This document shows positions 8,569-18,052 of a DNA stretch of 54,212 nt, piece by piece; positions within the stretch are counted from its first letter, which is position 1, and each line of letters starts with the position of its first letter. Both the position numbers and the translations under genes were made by a program. This DNA comes from Butyrivibrio sp. WCD3002 (GTDB taxonomy: Bacteria > Bacillota > Clostridia > Lachnospirales > Lachnospiraceae): assembly GCF_000424265.1 (NCBI RefSeq), contig NZ_AUJO01000022.1, positions 1-54,212 of the forward strand, read 5' to 3'. Below the pieces are notes generated by a model, which saw nothing but the letters and a program-made list of their open reading frames with translations, did no database searches and had not been told where the DNA came from.

Positions 8569-8662
8569 TTTGCCCTATCCCCCACATGTAAATGATGTTA
8601 CTCAATATATTCAAAAATCCACCGCGTAATTTATGAACAGCAAGTCACTTTGATTTATTAAA

Positions 8663-9418
8663 TCAAGGGCCTGCCATAAACAGCTTCTGAATTATGTTAT
8701 TTTCATACATATACTTGATAAAGGTGTTCTCTGTGACCATACTCATGAAGTGCTTTCCGACACCGGTATGCTGCATGGTTGAAATTATCATCAGGATGAC
8801 AAATATATAGAGTACGCCCTCTGCAATTCCCCAGAGTAATCCGATGTTGTCGGCAGAGGTTCTAAGACGCTGCTTCATAGAGCTATTTATTAGGCTTGAA
8901 GCTATGGCTAATCCGATTTTTATCAGTATATAGCTGATCACAACTGACATTATGTAGATGCTGTATTCCACAAGAGTATCTTTGGCCTCTTCATGGGCCT
9001 GCTGCTCAAGCGACCCATTTTCAAAGCTAAAGGTGCTGCCCTGAGAATATGAATATCCCGGATCGTCGGACTCACCAAGAACATATTTTTCATATTGTTC
9101 AAGCTGCTCCTCGGTTCCGACGAAGTTCTGAAAGTACTGTTTCAACGCATCAGTGTCAGTGTTAAATACAGCTGAATTCTCATCCAAAACATTCATGGTA
9201 ACAGCATCAACGTATGGATCAATTATGTCTTCTATTTTATCTCTAACCTTTGGTTGTTTTTCAAGATTATGTGTGATACTAAGCGCCAACGACGGAATAA
9301 GAAGGATCATGATGACCCACGTGGCGATTCCATAGACCATTCCGCGGATTCCTCTTCTCAATCCGCGGAATGTAGAAATTATTTCAATCGAAAGAAAACT
9401 AATTAACAGAGAGTTCAT
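8663..9418 (-). CDS. CvpA-like membrane protein
   Basis: This 251-residue protein has an N-terminal helix followed by GLRRGIRGMVYGIATWVIM, the pattern of CvpA/colicin V production-type proteins. An extracytoplasmic stretch (about residues 50-155) is rich in acidic residues and serine, and two or three more hydrophobic segments follow (about 155-180 and 195-220). CvpA proteins are needed for envelope integrity in other bacteria; the precise role is unknown. Translation starts at 9418 behind GGAGAATCT. Its ATG overlaps the stop of the upstream Rpn gene (ATGA), so the two are translationally coupled. The long central loop is larger than in ordinary CvpA. Confidence 0.65.
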   Translation of the reverse strand: MNSLLISFLSIEIISTFRGLRRGIRGMVYGIATWVIMILLIPSLALSITHNLEKQPKVRDKIEDIIDPYVDAVTMNVLDENSAVFNTDTDALKQYFQNFVGTEEQLEQYEKYVLGESDDPGYSYSQGSTFSFENGSLEQQAHEEAKDTLVEYSIYIMSVVISYILIKIGLAIASSLINSSMKQRLRTSADNIGLLWGIAEGVLYIFVILMIISTMQHTGVGKHFMSMVTENTFIKYMYENNIIQKLFMAGP

Positions 9419-10353
9419 AGATTCTCCATAATCGCATTAACATCGTAATCAGGCGCATACTTCTCTGCCACCTGACATATTCTTGTTATTTCATTTATAT
9501 CTTCTTCTAAATCTTCTGCTATCTCAGCAGCTGTTTTACATTTTTTAAGTTTCTTACAAACTTGTTCGACAAGATGCTTCTGTTGACCTTGCTGTAGTCC
9601 TTGCTGTATGCCCTCTTTTTTGAACAAGTTCATTGTTTCTTCTTCATTATACTCACACAAAAGCATACTAAATACCTCCGATTTGTGAATCATCATAAAT
9701 TGCCTAATATTAAAATCTTTAGGCATGTCATCTATAGCTCTGCTAAGCGCAGATTCTATCCCCATCGCTCGATGGTATTGTCTAACAGTATCGATGTACC
9801 ATGCATATTCTTTAAGCGGTCTGCATGCATCCAAGATTTTTTGGTTATGACCATAATTAACATTCAACATTCTGACACGGACTTCAACATCTGCCTCAGC
9901 CCTGACTCTCTCATCAAAAGAATCACTGAGATTTAAAATGATTTCATCCCGTTTATCCCTAATACCATTATAAAATACTACCAGCTTTGGAACTGGAAGC
10001 TGTAAAAGCGTGCTACTATATTTATTCAGTTCATTTTCTTTTATATATTTTTCATACAAACTCCCGAGATATTGTAGCTGCCTAAGTGGCATATTGGGAT
10101 TAAAGCTACTCTGATGCTCATAAATATTGATTGTATCTGAAATCATAAATGATGTATCATTATGCATCCCCAGATAAAGAGCTTCTTTAATCGAGTTGAT
10201 TTCTATAGCATTTTCATCTGTATAAGCAGATCCATTTACAGCATTATAAAGACTCAGTGTCCACTTCTTATTCTCAGGACTACCAAATATGAAATTGAAT
10301 AACCTATCCTTATATTTTTCATTAACAGTGACCTTATTTTGTACTTCTATCAT
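9415..10353 (-). CDS. Rpn-type PD-(D/E)XK nuclease, second copy
   Basis: The 312-residue protein begins KVTVNEKYKDRLFNFIFG and continues with the family nuclease core: FMISDTINIYEHQSSFNPNMPLRQ (Glu-x-Gln as the E-x-K/Q motif) and PKLVVFYNG. The C-terminal region has a short QQG repeat and a coiled, charged tail (LVEQVCKKLKKCKTAAEIAEDLEED), common in this family. It is only distantly similar to the copy at 6671-7654, so it is not a recent duplicate. It is coupled by a 4-base overlap to the CvpA-like gene downstream. AGAGGATG precedes the ATG. Confidence 0.85.
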   Translation of the reverse strand: MIEVQNKVTVNEKYKDRLFNFIFGSPENKKWTLSLYNAVNGSAYTDENAIEINSIKEALYLGMHNDTSFMISDTINIYEHQSSFNPNMPLRQLQYLGSLYEKYIKENELNKYSSTLLQLPVPKLVVFYNGIRDKRDEIILNLSDSFDERVRAEADVEVRVRMLNVNYGHNQKILDACRPLKEYAWYIDTVRQYHRAMGIESALSRAIDDMPKDFNIRQFMMIHKSEVFSMLLCEYNEEETMNLFKKEGIQQGLQQGQQKHLVEQVCKKLKKCKTAAEIAEDLEEDINEITRICQVAEKYAPDYDVNAIMENL

Positions 10354-10678
10354 ACTACATCCTCTCTATACTTTTAAATCAGATGACCATATAGGAGCAT
10401 GTAGTAGAGATATGTCTTACTATTAAATTATAACCTTGCTGTTATGTCTTTACAAACAAATTCAGTGGAAATAATCGGGGATATCCCGGATACCTATATG
10501 ATCAAACCGACCAATTTAGTCTAATAAATATATGCTTTTTAAACTTAAACTGTAGTGATCACGTAAAAAGATAATACCACAAATAGTTCCCAAATTTCTT
10601 AAGAAACTCTTACAAAATTTCTTAAGATTTGATTAATCTGTTTTCCTAGGCAATAAGTGGCTTTCAAGGAATTGAAAA
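10354..10678. other. Intergenic region without recognised genes
   Basis: About 325 AT-rich bases between the terminator of the amidase gene and the start of the second Rpn gene. A 10-bp palindrome, GGGATATCCC, lies near 10477-10486. No reading frame, RNA gene or paired promoter boxes were identified. The Rpn promoter is presumably here. Confidence 0.5.
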
Positions 10679-10700
10679 GCTCCCCTATTACCTGGGGAGC
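10679..10700 (-). terminator. Rho-independent terminator of the amidase gene group
   Basis: A GCTCCCC/GGGGAGC stem (10679-10685 with 10694-10700) is followed on the minus strand by TTTTCAATT. It lies 20 bases past the amidase stop and probably ends the leftward transcript that includes the YARHG and pyruvate kinase genes. Confidence 0.75.
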
Positions 10701-10720
10701 CTCAACATTTTCATCATAAT

Positions 10721-11905
10721 TCAGTTCGCAAAGAAAGCATCTATTCCATTTGCAATTCCAGTCACCATTTGAGACTGGTAGGCTTCGGAGGCCATGTTGG
10801 CATCTTCTGTTGGGTTGGACATATAGCCCATCTCAATGATGGTGGAGGGGACGTTAGCCCAGTTGATGCCGGTCATGGTATCTGTTTCCCATACGTACTG
10901 CTTTTTGCAGCCGGTTGCGGCCACGAAGGAATCAAGAACGCAGTCTGAAAGCTTTCTTGACTGTGAATAGTAAGCAGCGTTGTAGGGATTTGAAGGTGTC
11001 TGACAAATAGTCATGGCACCGTTTGTGGAGGTGTTATCAGAGCCGTTGGCATGTATTCTGACAAAGGCTTCCGCACCTGCGTTATTGGCAATCTGTGCTC
11101 TGTCCACATTACTAAGACTGACGTCATTGGACTCTCTTGTCATTATAACTGTGTAGCCTCTTGCGACCAGTTCATCCCTAAGCTTCAGTCCGACTGTCAG
11201 GTTGAGCTGATACTCTGTAAGGCCTGATGTCTTGCCTGAAGTTCCGCCTGTAACCTTGGCTTTCATATTTGATGACCCCGGGCCGTTGGGTTCCTTCTCT
11301 GACATTCCATGGGACTGGTGCCCCGGATCAATTACTACAAGATGGCCGCCTGTATGTGGCGTTGACGTCTGAGCCTGCGCTGCATCTGCGGATGTATTCT
11401 CACTATCTGAACCGGAAATATCTGCATTACTGTTTTCAGATGATTCAGCATTCTCACTATCTGATGCCTCTTTATCTGTGCTGTCTCCAGCAGTCGCAGA
11501 AGCATCGCTGTCAGCAGCTAACGTATCAGAAGTTCCATTTTCTTCTGATGTATCTGAATTTTCAGAAGCCGCGCCATCTGTACTTTCATCACTATCAGCA
11601 GTATCCGATGAGCCTTCACCATTCTGTGAAGCCTGCAGCGAATCATTCTCCCGAGCCTGAGCTTCTTCTGATCCGTTCATGGTTATATCACCGTTTTCGG
11701 AACCTGCCTGATCATCAGCAGAGACACTATCCGTATCACCGCTATCACCGGAAGCCTCCATCTGAGCTTCCGCCACTTCTGTTTCTTCTTTATCTTTTAC
11801 ACCTGAGGGATCCCTTGTAATAGCAAAAACCACTAGTGCCAAAAGTACAATCACACCTACCCCGATAAGTATGTATGGGATAGGACTGTTCTTTCTTTTT
11901 TTCAT
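10721..11905 (-). CDS. N-acetylmuramoyl-L-alanine amidase (Amidase_3) with membrane anchor
   Basis: This 394-residue protein has an N-terminal membrane helix (about residues 10-28), then an extremely Ser/Asp/Glu/Ala-rich linker (about 30-180), then the zinc amidase domain. Metal ligands and catalytic residues are visible in VVIDPGHQSHG, TEYQLNLTVG, FVRIHANGSDN and STIIEMGYMSNPTED. It would cut the amide between MurNAc and the peptide stem outside the membrane, with the linker reaching across the wall. The ATG at 11905 is preferred; a TTG at 11917 overlaps the YARHG gene and adds four residues. The tight junction suggests co-expression with that zinc-ribbon/YARHG gene. Confidence 0.9.
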   Translation of the reverse strand: MKKRKNSPIPYILIGVGVIVLLALVVFAITRDPSGVKDKEETEVAEAQMEASGDSGDTDSVSADDQAGSENGDITMNGSEEAQARENDSLQASQNGEGSSDTADSDESTDGAASENSDTSEENGTSDTLAADSDASATAGDSTDKEASDSENAESSENSNADISGSDSENTSADAAQAQTSTPHTGGHLVVIDPGHQSHGMSEKEPNGPGSSNMKAKVTGGTSGKTSGLTEYQLNLTVGLKLRDELVARGYTVIMTRESNDVSLSNVDRAQIANNAGAEAFVRIHANGSDNTSTNGAMTICQTPSNPYNAAYYSQSRKLSDCVLDSFVAATGCKKQYVWETDTMTGINWANVPSTIIEMGYMSNPTEDANMASEAYQSQMVTGIANGIDAFFAN

Positions 11906-11913
11906 GTCAAAAA

Positions 11914-13647
11914 TCAATCTTTCTTTGAATCTTCTACTTCTTTAATCAATTCAGCGTTGGTCTTCTCGGTATCGCTCAGAAGGGTGTTACTTATCTTGTC
12001 GAATTCTTCCGGAGTGTAAAGACCTACATACCAGTCCTTGCTGTCAAAATAACTCTGAAGTTCTTCATCCTTGAACTTTCTGCCGTAGCGTGCATAAATC
12101 TCATTGCGGGCTATTTTGAGTTCTTCTGCAGTAAACTTATTAAGCTCTGCCTTCGTATAAAGTCTTGTGTCACTATCAGGTAAAATGTAATCTGCGCTAT
12201 CCTCATTTTTGTCAGCTTCTGTTTCGCTACTTATCTGAGCATTATTATTCTTTAAATCATCTTGGATATTATCTTCATAAGTATAAACATCAACGCTTGC
12301 TGATACAAGCTTGTTGAACATTGTATCTAAGGTCTCATAACCCTTGAAGTCGTAATTGTAGGTGCTCCACCAACCGGAATCCACGCCTGTATCTACGTTA
12401 AAGTAGTCATAGGTTGTGTCATATCTGCTAAGGTCAACAGATGTTACTCCGTCAGGCATCTGCATTACATCATAGAAAGAAACGTAGTAGTAATATGGAA
12501 TATCTGCCTTGTACTTAGCATCATCTTCGTCTATATCGATTGTGGATACTACTTCGAAAACAAGATTCACAATGTTGTGGTAGTCTGCATATGCACCCGG
12601 CTTCTCAACAAGGAAATAGTTGCCGATGTAATTTGCTTCTTTTAATGTAACCTGATCTGACCAGTAAGATGCTGCGTTAGCTGTTATGATATCAAGGCCC
12701 TGCTGCTTCATCTTGGACAGCATGTCGTCTGAAATCTCGGAAGCAGATGCTATATAGCTGCTAAGTCCGTCTACTGTGAAGACCTTTTCTGTCTGACTTG
12801 GTATCATGCCATAGTTTTCAAGGCAGTAATCCTCAAGACTATCTCCATAATAAGTTGTAACAGTAGCTGTAATCTCGTCTCCGTTACTGAGCTCATAGCT
12901 CTTATCAAGCTGATAATCAAGGTATCCGTAAACACCGCTTGTATTGCTGTTTTGAATCTGAGCTGTTCCATCAGGGGCGATTCCCGAGTAAACTATCTCA
13001 ACGCCCTCGAAAGGATCGAATAATGTAGCTGTCTCAAGGCCTTCAACTGTGCCCTCAATGTCTGAGTACTTAATCTTTACATTAAGATACTTCTCAAAAT
13101 CCTTCTCATCCTGTTCTGAGATGGTCCATGTATAAACTACCTTGTCGCCGTTTGAAAGACCATCTGTCTTATCAAGGCTACCGTTAAAACCATCCTCCAA
13201 AAGAGACGCCGGTGTAAAACCGTATGCTGCAAGCGCTGCCTCGACATCATCAAGGTCACTTACAAGATTACCAAGCTCGCCTAACTCACCCTTAGCGCTT
13301 TCGAATTCTTTCTTAGCTGCCTTGGTGAATTTAATCTTATCCTTGTAGTCAGCTTCGAATTTATCAGTGTCAAAAACTGCTGAAGCCTTGCCTATTGTCT
13401 CATAACCGCTGTAGCTTATGGTCATGTACTTATTGAGATTGATAGTGGTCTTTCTGCCCAAAAACAAGTAGGCCGCTCCTACACCAAGTGCAAGAATCAG
13501 TACACATACACCAGCGATAATTCCTACAAGCTTACCTGCGCCTCCCTTCTTACGCACAACCTGAACCGGTACCTCAACAGCCGTGCCGCAATTTGGGCAA
13601 AACTTCGAACCCTCGGGAATCTGAGTTCCACAACTTCCACAAAACAT
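11914..13647 (-). CDS. Membrane protein with zinc ribbon and YARHG domain
   Basis: The 577-residue protein begins with a double-CxxC zinc ribbon (FCGSCGTQIPEGSKFCPNCG), then a transmembrane helix (about residues 38-63). A long extracytoplasmic region contains a tandem, lysine- and aspartate-rich beta-type domain. The C-terminal YARHG domain shows LKIARNEIYARYGRKFKDEELQSYF followed by WY. Such proteins are common in Lachnospiraceae and are thought to act in the envelope; the YARHG domain is often found in wall-associated proteins of unknown function. It starts behind GAGGAG. It lies 34 bases after pyk and next to a wall amidase. Function is not known. Confidence 0.75.
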   Translation of the reverse strand: MFCGSCGTQIPEGSKFCPNCGTAVEVPVQVVRKKGGAGKLVGIIAGVCVLILALGVGAAYLFLGRKTTINLNKYMTISYSGYETIGKASAVFDTDKFEADYKDKIKFTKAAKKEFESAKGELGELGNLVSDLDDVEAALAAYGFTPASLLEDGFNGSLDKTDGLSNGDKVVYTWTISEQDEKDFEKYLNVKIKYSDIEGTVEGLETATLFDPFEGVEIVYSGIAPDGTAQIQNSNTSGVYGYLDYQLDKSYELSNGDEITATVTTYYGDSLEDYCLENYGMIPSQTEKVFTVDGLSSYIASASEISDDMLSKMKQQGLDIITANAASYWSDQVTLKEANYIGNYFLVEKPGAYADYHNIVNLVFEVVSTIDIDEDDAKYKADIPYYYYVSFYDVMQMPDGVTSVDLSRYDTTYDYFNVDTGVDSGWWSTYNYDFKGYETLDTMFNKLVSASVDVYTYEDNIQDDLKNNNAQISSETEADKNEDSADYILPDSDTRLYTKAELNKFTAEELKIARNEIYARYGRKFKDEELQSYFDSKDWYVGLYTPEEFDKISNTLLSDTEKTNAELIKEVEDSKKD

Positions 13648-13681
13648 TTCTCTCTCCTCACTTTCATTTCATGGATTTTAT

Positions 13682-15097
13682 TTATACATCTTCAATCTTA
13701 ATAAGATTGGTATTGCCGGATTCTCCGTTGGTAACACCGCCTGTGATAACGATCTTATCCCCTTCTTTAAGATCAAAGGTTTCGATGGCAACCTTCTTTG
13801 CGCTGTAGAACAAAACGTCAGTAGAAGGGAAAACATCGCACATTCTGGGTGTGACAGCCCAAGAAAGTGACAGCCATCTCCAGGTCTTTTCATTAGTTGT
13901 AAGACCGATGATATCCACAGGTGATCTGAATCTGGATACCATTCTCGCTGTACGTCCTGAGAGGGTGCAGGCTACGATTGCCTTGGCATCAAGGTCAATA
14001 GCCATTCCGCAGGTTGCATGTGAAATTGCATCCACATCATTTTTTATAAGAAAATCGTAATTGTAAAAACGCTTGTTGTAATGAATATTCTGCTCTGTAG
14101 TCTCAGCGATTTTTGCCATGGTCTCAACAGCCTGAACAGGATATGCGCCCGCAGCGGTCTCGCCAGAAAGCATGATGGCACTTGTTCCGTCATAAACAGC
14201 GTTTGCTACGTCTGAGGTCTCAGCTCTTGTGGGTCTGGGATTGTGGATCATGGACTCAAGCATCTCAGTAGCTGTAATTACACGCTTACCAAGCATTCTG
14301 CACTTGGTGATAAGGTCCTTCTGGATCGCAGGAAGCTGCTCGAAGGGAACCTCTACACCCATGTCTCCTCTGGCAACCATGATTCCGTCACACTCTGTGC
14401 AGATCTCTTCGATATTGTCATAGCCTGACTGGTTCTCAATCTTAGCGATGAGCTGAACCTTGTCGTTACCGTTGTGTGCCTTCAAAAATTCATGGACATC
14501 CACAAGATCCTGTTTTACGGAAACAAATGAGCATGCGATGAAATCAACATCATTCTCGACACCAAAAAGGATATCTGATTTATCCTGCTCTGAAAGATAA
14601 ACCTGCTTGATGTGCTTTCCGGGGAAGCTCATGCTCTTTTTATCTGAAAGCTCGCCGCCTGTGATGATCTCAGTCTCAATTCTTGTGCCGTCTGTATCGA
14701 TAACCTTAAACTCCAAAAGAGCGTTGTTCAGAAGGATTCTGTCGCCTCTGTAAAGCTCCTTCGCAAGGTTTTTATAGCTTACGGAAACTATGGTGTCATC
14801 GCCCTTGATGTCCTCGGTTGTGAAGGTGAATTTCTTTCCTGCTTCAAGGTTGACCTTGCCGTTCTTAAAGGTACCGATTCTGTATTCGGGGCCCTTTGTA
14901 TCAAGAAGAATTGCGATGGGAAGGCCAAGTTCTTTGCGAACCTTCTTTATTCTCTTAATTCTTGTAAGCTGCTCCTTGTGATCTCCGTGTGAAAAGTTAA
15001 GTCTCGCAACATTCATTCCTGCTTTGCAGAGCGCTGCGATCATCTCCTCTGATTCACTTGCGGGACCGATAGTACATACAATCTTAGTTTTTCTCAT
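13682..15097 (-). CDS. pyk: Pyruvate kinase
   Basis: The 471-residue enzyme is full length for the short bacterial form. It shows KIVCTIGPASES, RLNFSHGDH, LDTKGPEYRIGTF, LIAKIENQSGYDNI, MVARGDMGVEVPFEQ, the TATEMLESMIHNPRPTRAETSDVANAV block and GTSAIMLSGETAAGAYP, then a complete C-terminal regulatory domain ending VITGGVTNG. It converts phosphoenolpyruvate and ADP to pyruvate and ATP in the cytosol. The ATG has TAGGAG five to six bases upstream. It lies in a leftward gene group with short gaps. A truncated paralogue is at 1090-2079. Confidence 0.98.
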   Translation of the reverse strand: MRKTKIVCTIGPASESEEMIAALCKAGMNVARLNFSHGDHKEQLTRIKRIKKVRKELGLPIAILLDTKGPEYRIGTFKNGKVNLEAGKKFTFTTEDIKGDDTIVSVSYKNLAKELYRGDRILLNNALLEFKVIDTDGTRIETEIITGGELSDKKSMSFPGKHIKQVYLSEQDKSDILFGVENDVDFIACSFVSVKQDLVDVHEFLKAHNGNDKVQLIAKIENQSGYDNIEEICTECDGIMVARGDMGVEVPFEQLPAIQKDLITKCRMLGKRVITATEMLESMIHNPRPTRAETSDVANAVYDGTSAIMLSGETAAGAYPVQAVETMAKIAETTEQNIHYNKRFYNYDFLIKNDVDAISHATCGMAIDLDAKAIVACTLSGRTARMVSRFRSPVDIIGLTTNEKTWRWLSLSWAVTPRMCDVFPSTDVLFYSAKKVAIETFDLKEGDKIVITGGVTNGESGNTNLIKIEDV

Positions 15098-15114
15098 AAA
15101 ATCTCCTATTTATA

Positions 15115-15597
15115 TTACTTATTTACATTAAAAGGTTTATTGGCTTCATGATAGCCCTTAGCAGAAACGCATTTTAAGAGCTCCGCATATTTGTTGTTTT
15201 CCTTCAAATAAACCTTGTAGTGTCTTGGACCATTCAGCTCAATAAGCATCCTGTTGTCGCCGGCATTGCCTATGAGCATTTTCCACTCTTCGCCGTCATG
15301 GGTAAAATCAAGATTGAACTCATCCAAAAGCTCCGGCTCACCTTTAACAATAGCACCTGTGGTGGATGAAATAATGAGGTTAATGGCATTCAGATTGTCT
15401 TTATTAATTCTGAATGTCCCCTCCGAGCTCTCTGCCACGCATACATCAGCCTCGTTGCAAAGAACAAACAGGTCCACCTTGAATTCTCTTAATGTGTTGG
15501 ACATATTAAGCATATAGATTATAAGTGCGAGGCACATCACAAAAACTGAGATAAATACCACCGCAAAAGCTACACCTTTATTCAAGCCTTTTTTCAT
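15115..15597 (-). CDS. Small membrane-anchored protein of unknown function
   Basis: I do not recognise this 160-residue protein. It starts MKKGLNKGVAF followed by one transmembrane helix (about residues 9-32). The extracytoplasmic part includes NKDNLNAINLIISSTTGAIVKGEPELLD and a short beta-rich region ending near residue 130. A GGGAG site supports the start at 15597; the open extension to 15672 lacks a site. It ends 18 bases before pyk, so it is probably in the same transcript. There is one cysteine pair in the N-terminal half of the outer part. Confidence 0.6.
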   Translation of the reverse strand: MKKGLNKGVAFAVVFISVFVMCLALIIYMLNMSNTLREFKVDLFVLCNEADVCVAESSEGTFRINKDNLNAINLIISSTTGAIVKGEPELLDEFNLDFTHDGEEWKMLIGNAGDNRMLIELNGPRHYKVYLKENNKYAELLKCVSAKGYHEANKPFNVNK

Positions 15598-15709
15598 AAT
15601 AAATCTCCCTTTTTGAAGTTCTCCCCTCACTTCGAAAACCGGCGCTATACCGGCAAGGAAATATGCCGCCAATTTCTATATCCACGGCATGAAAATACGT
15701 TGCCGGTCA

Positions 15710-16513
15710 CTATGGCAATAAAATTGTGATTCCGTATAAAACCGGCTGATGAAGCAGATAGATTATAAGTGAATGCCTGCCCAGCCATGAAAGCGGCTTT
15801 ATATCAATATGAAAGACCTTTGACTTAAAACGTGTTCTGAGGACTCCGTATAGGAAATATCCTGCTATAAAAAGGAAAAACCAGGGCATCAGTGAAAAAT
15901 AATCAGATGAATAAAAACCATTCTGCATAAAACCAAGATAAGTCAGATAAGAATGGCCCATTCCGTCTGCTCCGCCATTTTGATACAGCGATTCCGGCAG
16001 TTTAATGTTAATAAATGCCAGCTTCAAAACACCAAAATTAATCCCCTTTGTAAGAGCAAATAAAAATGCAGTTATTAAAAAGCCAAAGGTACTTACATTT
16101 TTATCCGGCTTATACTTATGGTCTCTGCTCTGTGCGTGAGTAAGGCTGTTTATCCTATCATAGATTTTCAGATAAGCACCCATCAGCAGCATTGATGAGC
16201 CGAGCAGCGTAAGAACACCAAAATGTATCGGTGCTTCCGGAAGAAAAATCTCAGTGACGCAGGTAACTATCACTCCGAAGAGAAATACAACAGCACCGTT
16301 TCTAAGTGGCGACCTTGCAAAGTGCATACAAAAACCTGCCAGCAAAATAAAACTCCAACAAATACTTTGCTGCCAGAAATACACACCCTCACTGACGTAC
16401 CATTCCATGTCAAAACCCTTGATATACTTAAGGTCCCAACAAAAATGGTATAGGATCATGCTGATTATGGTAAATCCTCTTAATGTATCCAGTGTCTTTA
16501 GTCTTTTTTCCAT
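15710..16513 (-). CDS. DUF1624 (HGSNAT-like) acyltransferase-type membrane protein
   Basis: The 267-residue protein begins MEKRLKTLDTLRGFTIISMILYHFCWDL, the signature of the heparan-alpha-glucosaminide N-acetyltransferase catalytic-domain family (DUF1624), with the conserved His in helix 1 (YHF) thought to take part in acetyl transfer. About seven hydrophobic helices follow, ending with the conserved WLGRHSLIIYLLHQPVLYG. Such proteins are suspected to acetylate envelope sugars. It is the first gene upstream of the small anchored protein and pyk, separated by 110 bases. Confidence 0.82.
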   Translation of the reverse strand: MEKRLKTLDTLRGFTIISMILYHFCWDLKYIKGFDMEWYVSEGVYFWQQSICWSFILLAGFCMHFARSPLRNGAVVFLFGVIVTCVTEIFLPEAPIHFGVLTLLGSSMLLMGAYLKIYDRINSLTHAQSRDHKYKPDKNVSTFGFLITAFLFALTKGINFGVLKLAFINIKLPESLYQNGGADGMGHSYLTYLGFMQNGFYSSDYFSLMPWFFLFIAGYFLYGVLRTRFKSKVFHIDIKPLSWLGRHSLIIYLLHQPVLYGITILLP

Positions 16514-16567
16514 ACCTTGTTATTATACTGTATTAATAGGAAATTTTCTTTATAAAAATAATGAAAA

Positions 16568-16611
16568 AATGGTCTGAAAAGAGCATTTTTTCAGCTCTTT
16601 ACAGACCATTT
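16568..16611. terminator. Long hairpin terminator between the Rnf operon and the DUF1624 gene
   Basis: A long stem, AAATGGTCTG plus AAAGAGC pairing with GCTCTTT plus CAGACCATTT with one bulge, spans 16568-16611 around a T-rich loop. It lies 19 bases beyond rnfB, so on the minus strand it should end the Rnf transcript; the A/T flanks allow function both ways. Confidence 0.7.
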
Positions 16612-16629
16612 AATGTCTAAACTGTTTTA

Positions 16630-17424
16630 TTACAGTACCTCGATAGCCTTCTTAGGACACTTTTCTGCGCAAAGTCCGCAGTGTGTGCACTTTTCCTGAT
16701 CGATTGTAGCTACATTGTTCTCTACTGTAATTGCTCCTGCAGGACAGTTCTTCTCGCAGATATGACATGCGATACAACCGACCTTACAGTACTTGTTGAC
16801 TGCCTGACCCATATCCTGAGATTTGCAGCGAACGGATTCCGTTGCATCATAGGGAATAAGGTCAATCAGATGACGAGGACAGATCTCTGCGCACTTGCCG
16901 CAGGCTTTACATTCTTCCTTGTCAACTACTGCGATTCCGTTTACTACGTGGATCGCATCAAACTGGCAGACACTTACGCAGCTTCCACCGCCAAGGCATC
17001 CGAAGGTACAGGTTTTAGGACCTGCGCCTGGTACCTGATTGATTACGCGGCAATCCTCTGCTCCATAATATTCATATCTCTGGGTTGCCTGCTCGCAGTC
17101 GCCGCCACAGTGCACGTAAGCAACCATGCGCTTTGCTTCGCCCGCATCAACACCCATAATCTCTGATATTTTTGCTGCTACCGGAGGGCCTCCTACAGGA
17201 CACTGGCTTACAGCAGCCTCGCCCTTTGCTATAGCAGCTGCACATCCTGAACATCCGGGGAATCCGCATCCACCACAGTTATTTCCGGGAAGTGCTTCCA
17301 AAATAGCCTGTTCTTTCTCATCCACATCTACATGCAGCTTCATGTCAGCTACGCCGAGGATTATTCCTATGATTATACCGACGCCTGCAACCACTGCTGT
17401 AGCAATGAGTACACCACTAATCAT
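16630..17424 (-). CDS. rnfB: Rnf complex subunit RnfB (iron-sulphur protein)
   Basis: The 264-residue protein has an N-terminal membrane helix, the four-Cys Fe-S domain ([15 protein letters not shown]...QCPVGG) and then several [4Fe-4S] motifs: [39 protein letters not shown] and [12 protein letters not shown]. RnfB takes electrons from ferredoxin and passes them into the complex. The ATG at 17424 has AAGGAG about nine bases upstream; the open extension to 17463 would overlap almost to rnfA and lacks a site. It is the last gene of rnfCDGEAB, the usual clostridial order. Confidence 0.97.
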   Translation of the reverse strand: MISGVLIATAVVAGVGIIIGIILGVADMKLHVDVDEKEQAILEALPGNNCGGCGFPGCSGCAAAIAKGEAAVSQCPVGGPPVAAKISEIMGVDAGEAKRMVAYVHCGGDCEQATQRYEYYGAEDCRVINQVPGAGPKTCTFGCLGGGSCVSVCQFDAIHVVNGIAVVDKEECKACGKCAEICPRHLIDLIPYDATESVRCKSQDMGQAVNKYCKVGCIACHICEKNCPAGAITVENNVATIDQEKCTHCGLCAEKCPKKAIEVL

Positions 17425-17464
17425 AATAGTTATCTCCTTTATATGGAAGTTCTGCTCTCGCAAC

Positions 17465-18052
17465 CTACCTAAGAGCTGAAAAACCGGTAAATGCTATTGC
17501 CATAAGCGCTGACGCAAGAAGTACCGTGGGCATTCCGCGGAAGGGCTTAGGGATGTCATTGAACTCGATCTTTTCACGAATACCTGCAAGAATTACGATG
17601 GCAATCGTAAAGCCGACTGCTGTGGCAAAACCGCAGATTGTACTCTCAAGCAAGCTGTATCCGTCAGTTACGTTGTTAAGTGCAACACCAAGCACTGCAC
17701 AGTTGGTTGTGATCAGCGGAAGGTATACACCAAGTGACTGATATAGAGAAACAACGAACTTTTTAAGGAACATCTCTACAAACTGAACCAGCATGGCAAT
17801 AACCATGATGAATACGATAGTCTGTAAAAAAGACAGATCCAATGGCTGCAATATAAACTTATAAATGGCGTTAGTTACAAGGGATGCCAGCGAAATAACG
17901 AAGACGCAGGCCATACCCATACCAAAAGCCGTCTCAGTTTTCCTTGAAACACCAAGGAACGGACAAAGTCCAAGGAACTGACTAAGTACTACGTTGTTAA
18001 CAAGTGAGGCGGTTATCATGATGGACAAAAGTCCTACTATTGTATTTGTCAT
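17465..18052 (-). CDS. rnfA: Rnf complex subunit RnfA
   Basis: This 195-residue, six-helix membrane protein has the [20 protein letters not shown] and [13 protein letters not shown] motifs of RnfA/NqrE. In these paired subunits, cysteines in inverted half-helices hold a membrane [2Fe-2S] centre and form part of the ion path. The start overlaps the rnfE stop by 4 bases, indicating translational coupling. Confidence 0.97.
   Translation of the reverse strand: MTNTIVGLLSIMITASLVNNVVLSQFLGLCPFLGVSRKTETAFGMGMACVFVISLASLVTNAIYKFILQPLDLSFLQTIVFIMVIAMLVQFVEMFLKKFVVSLYQSLGVYLPLITTNCAVLGVALNNVTDGYSLLESTICGFATAVGFTIAIVILAGIREKIEFNDIPKPFRGMPTVLLASALMAIAFTGFSALR

Noticed and set aside
6671..10353. Composite transposon formed by the two Rpn genes
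   Set aside because: The two copies are highly diverged, face each other, and no flanking inverted or target-site repeats were found.
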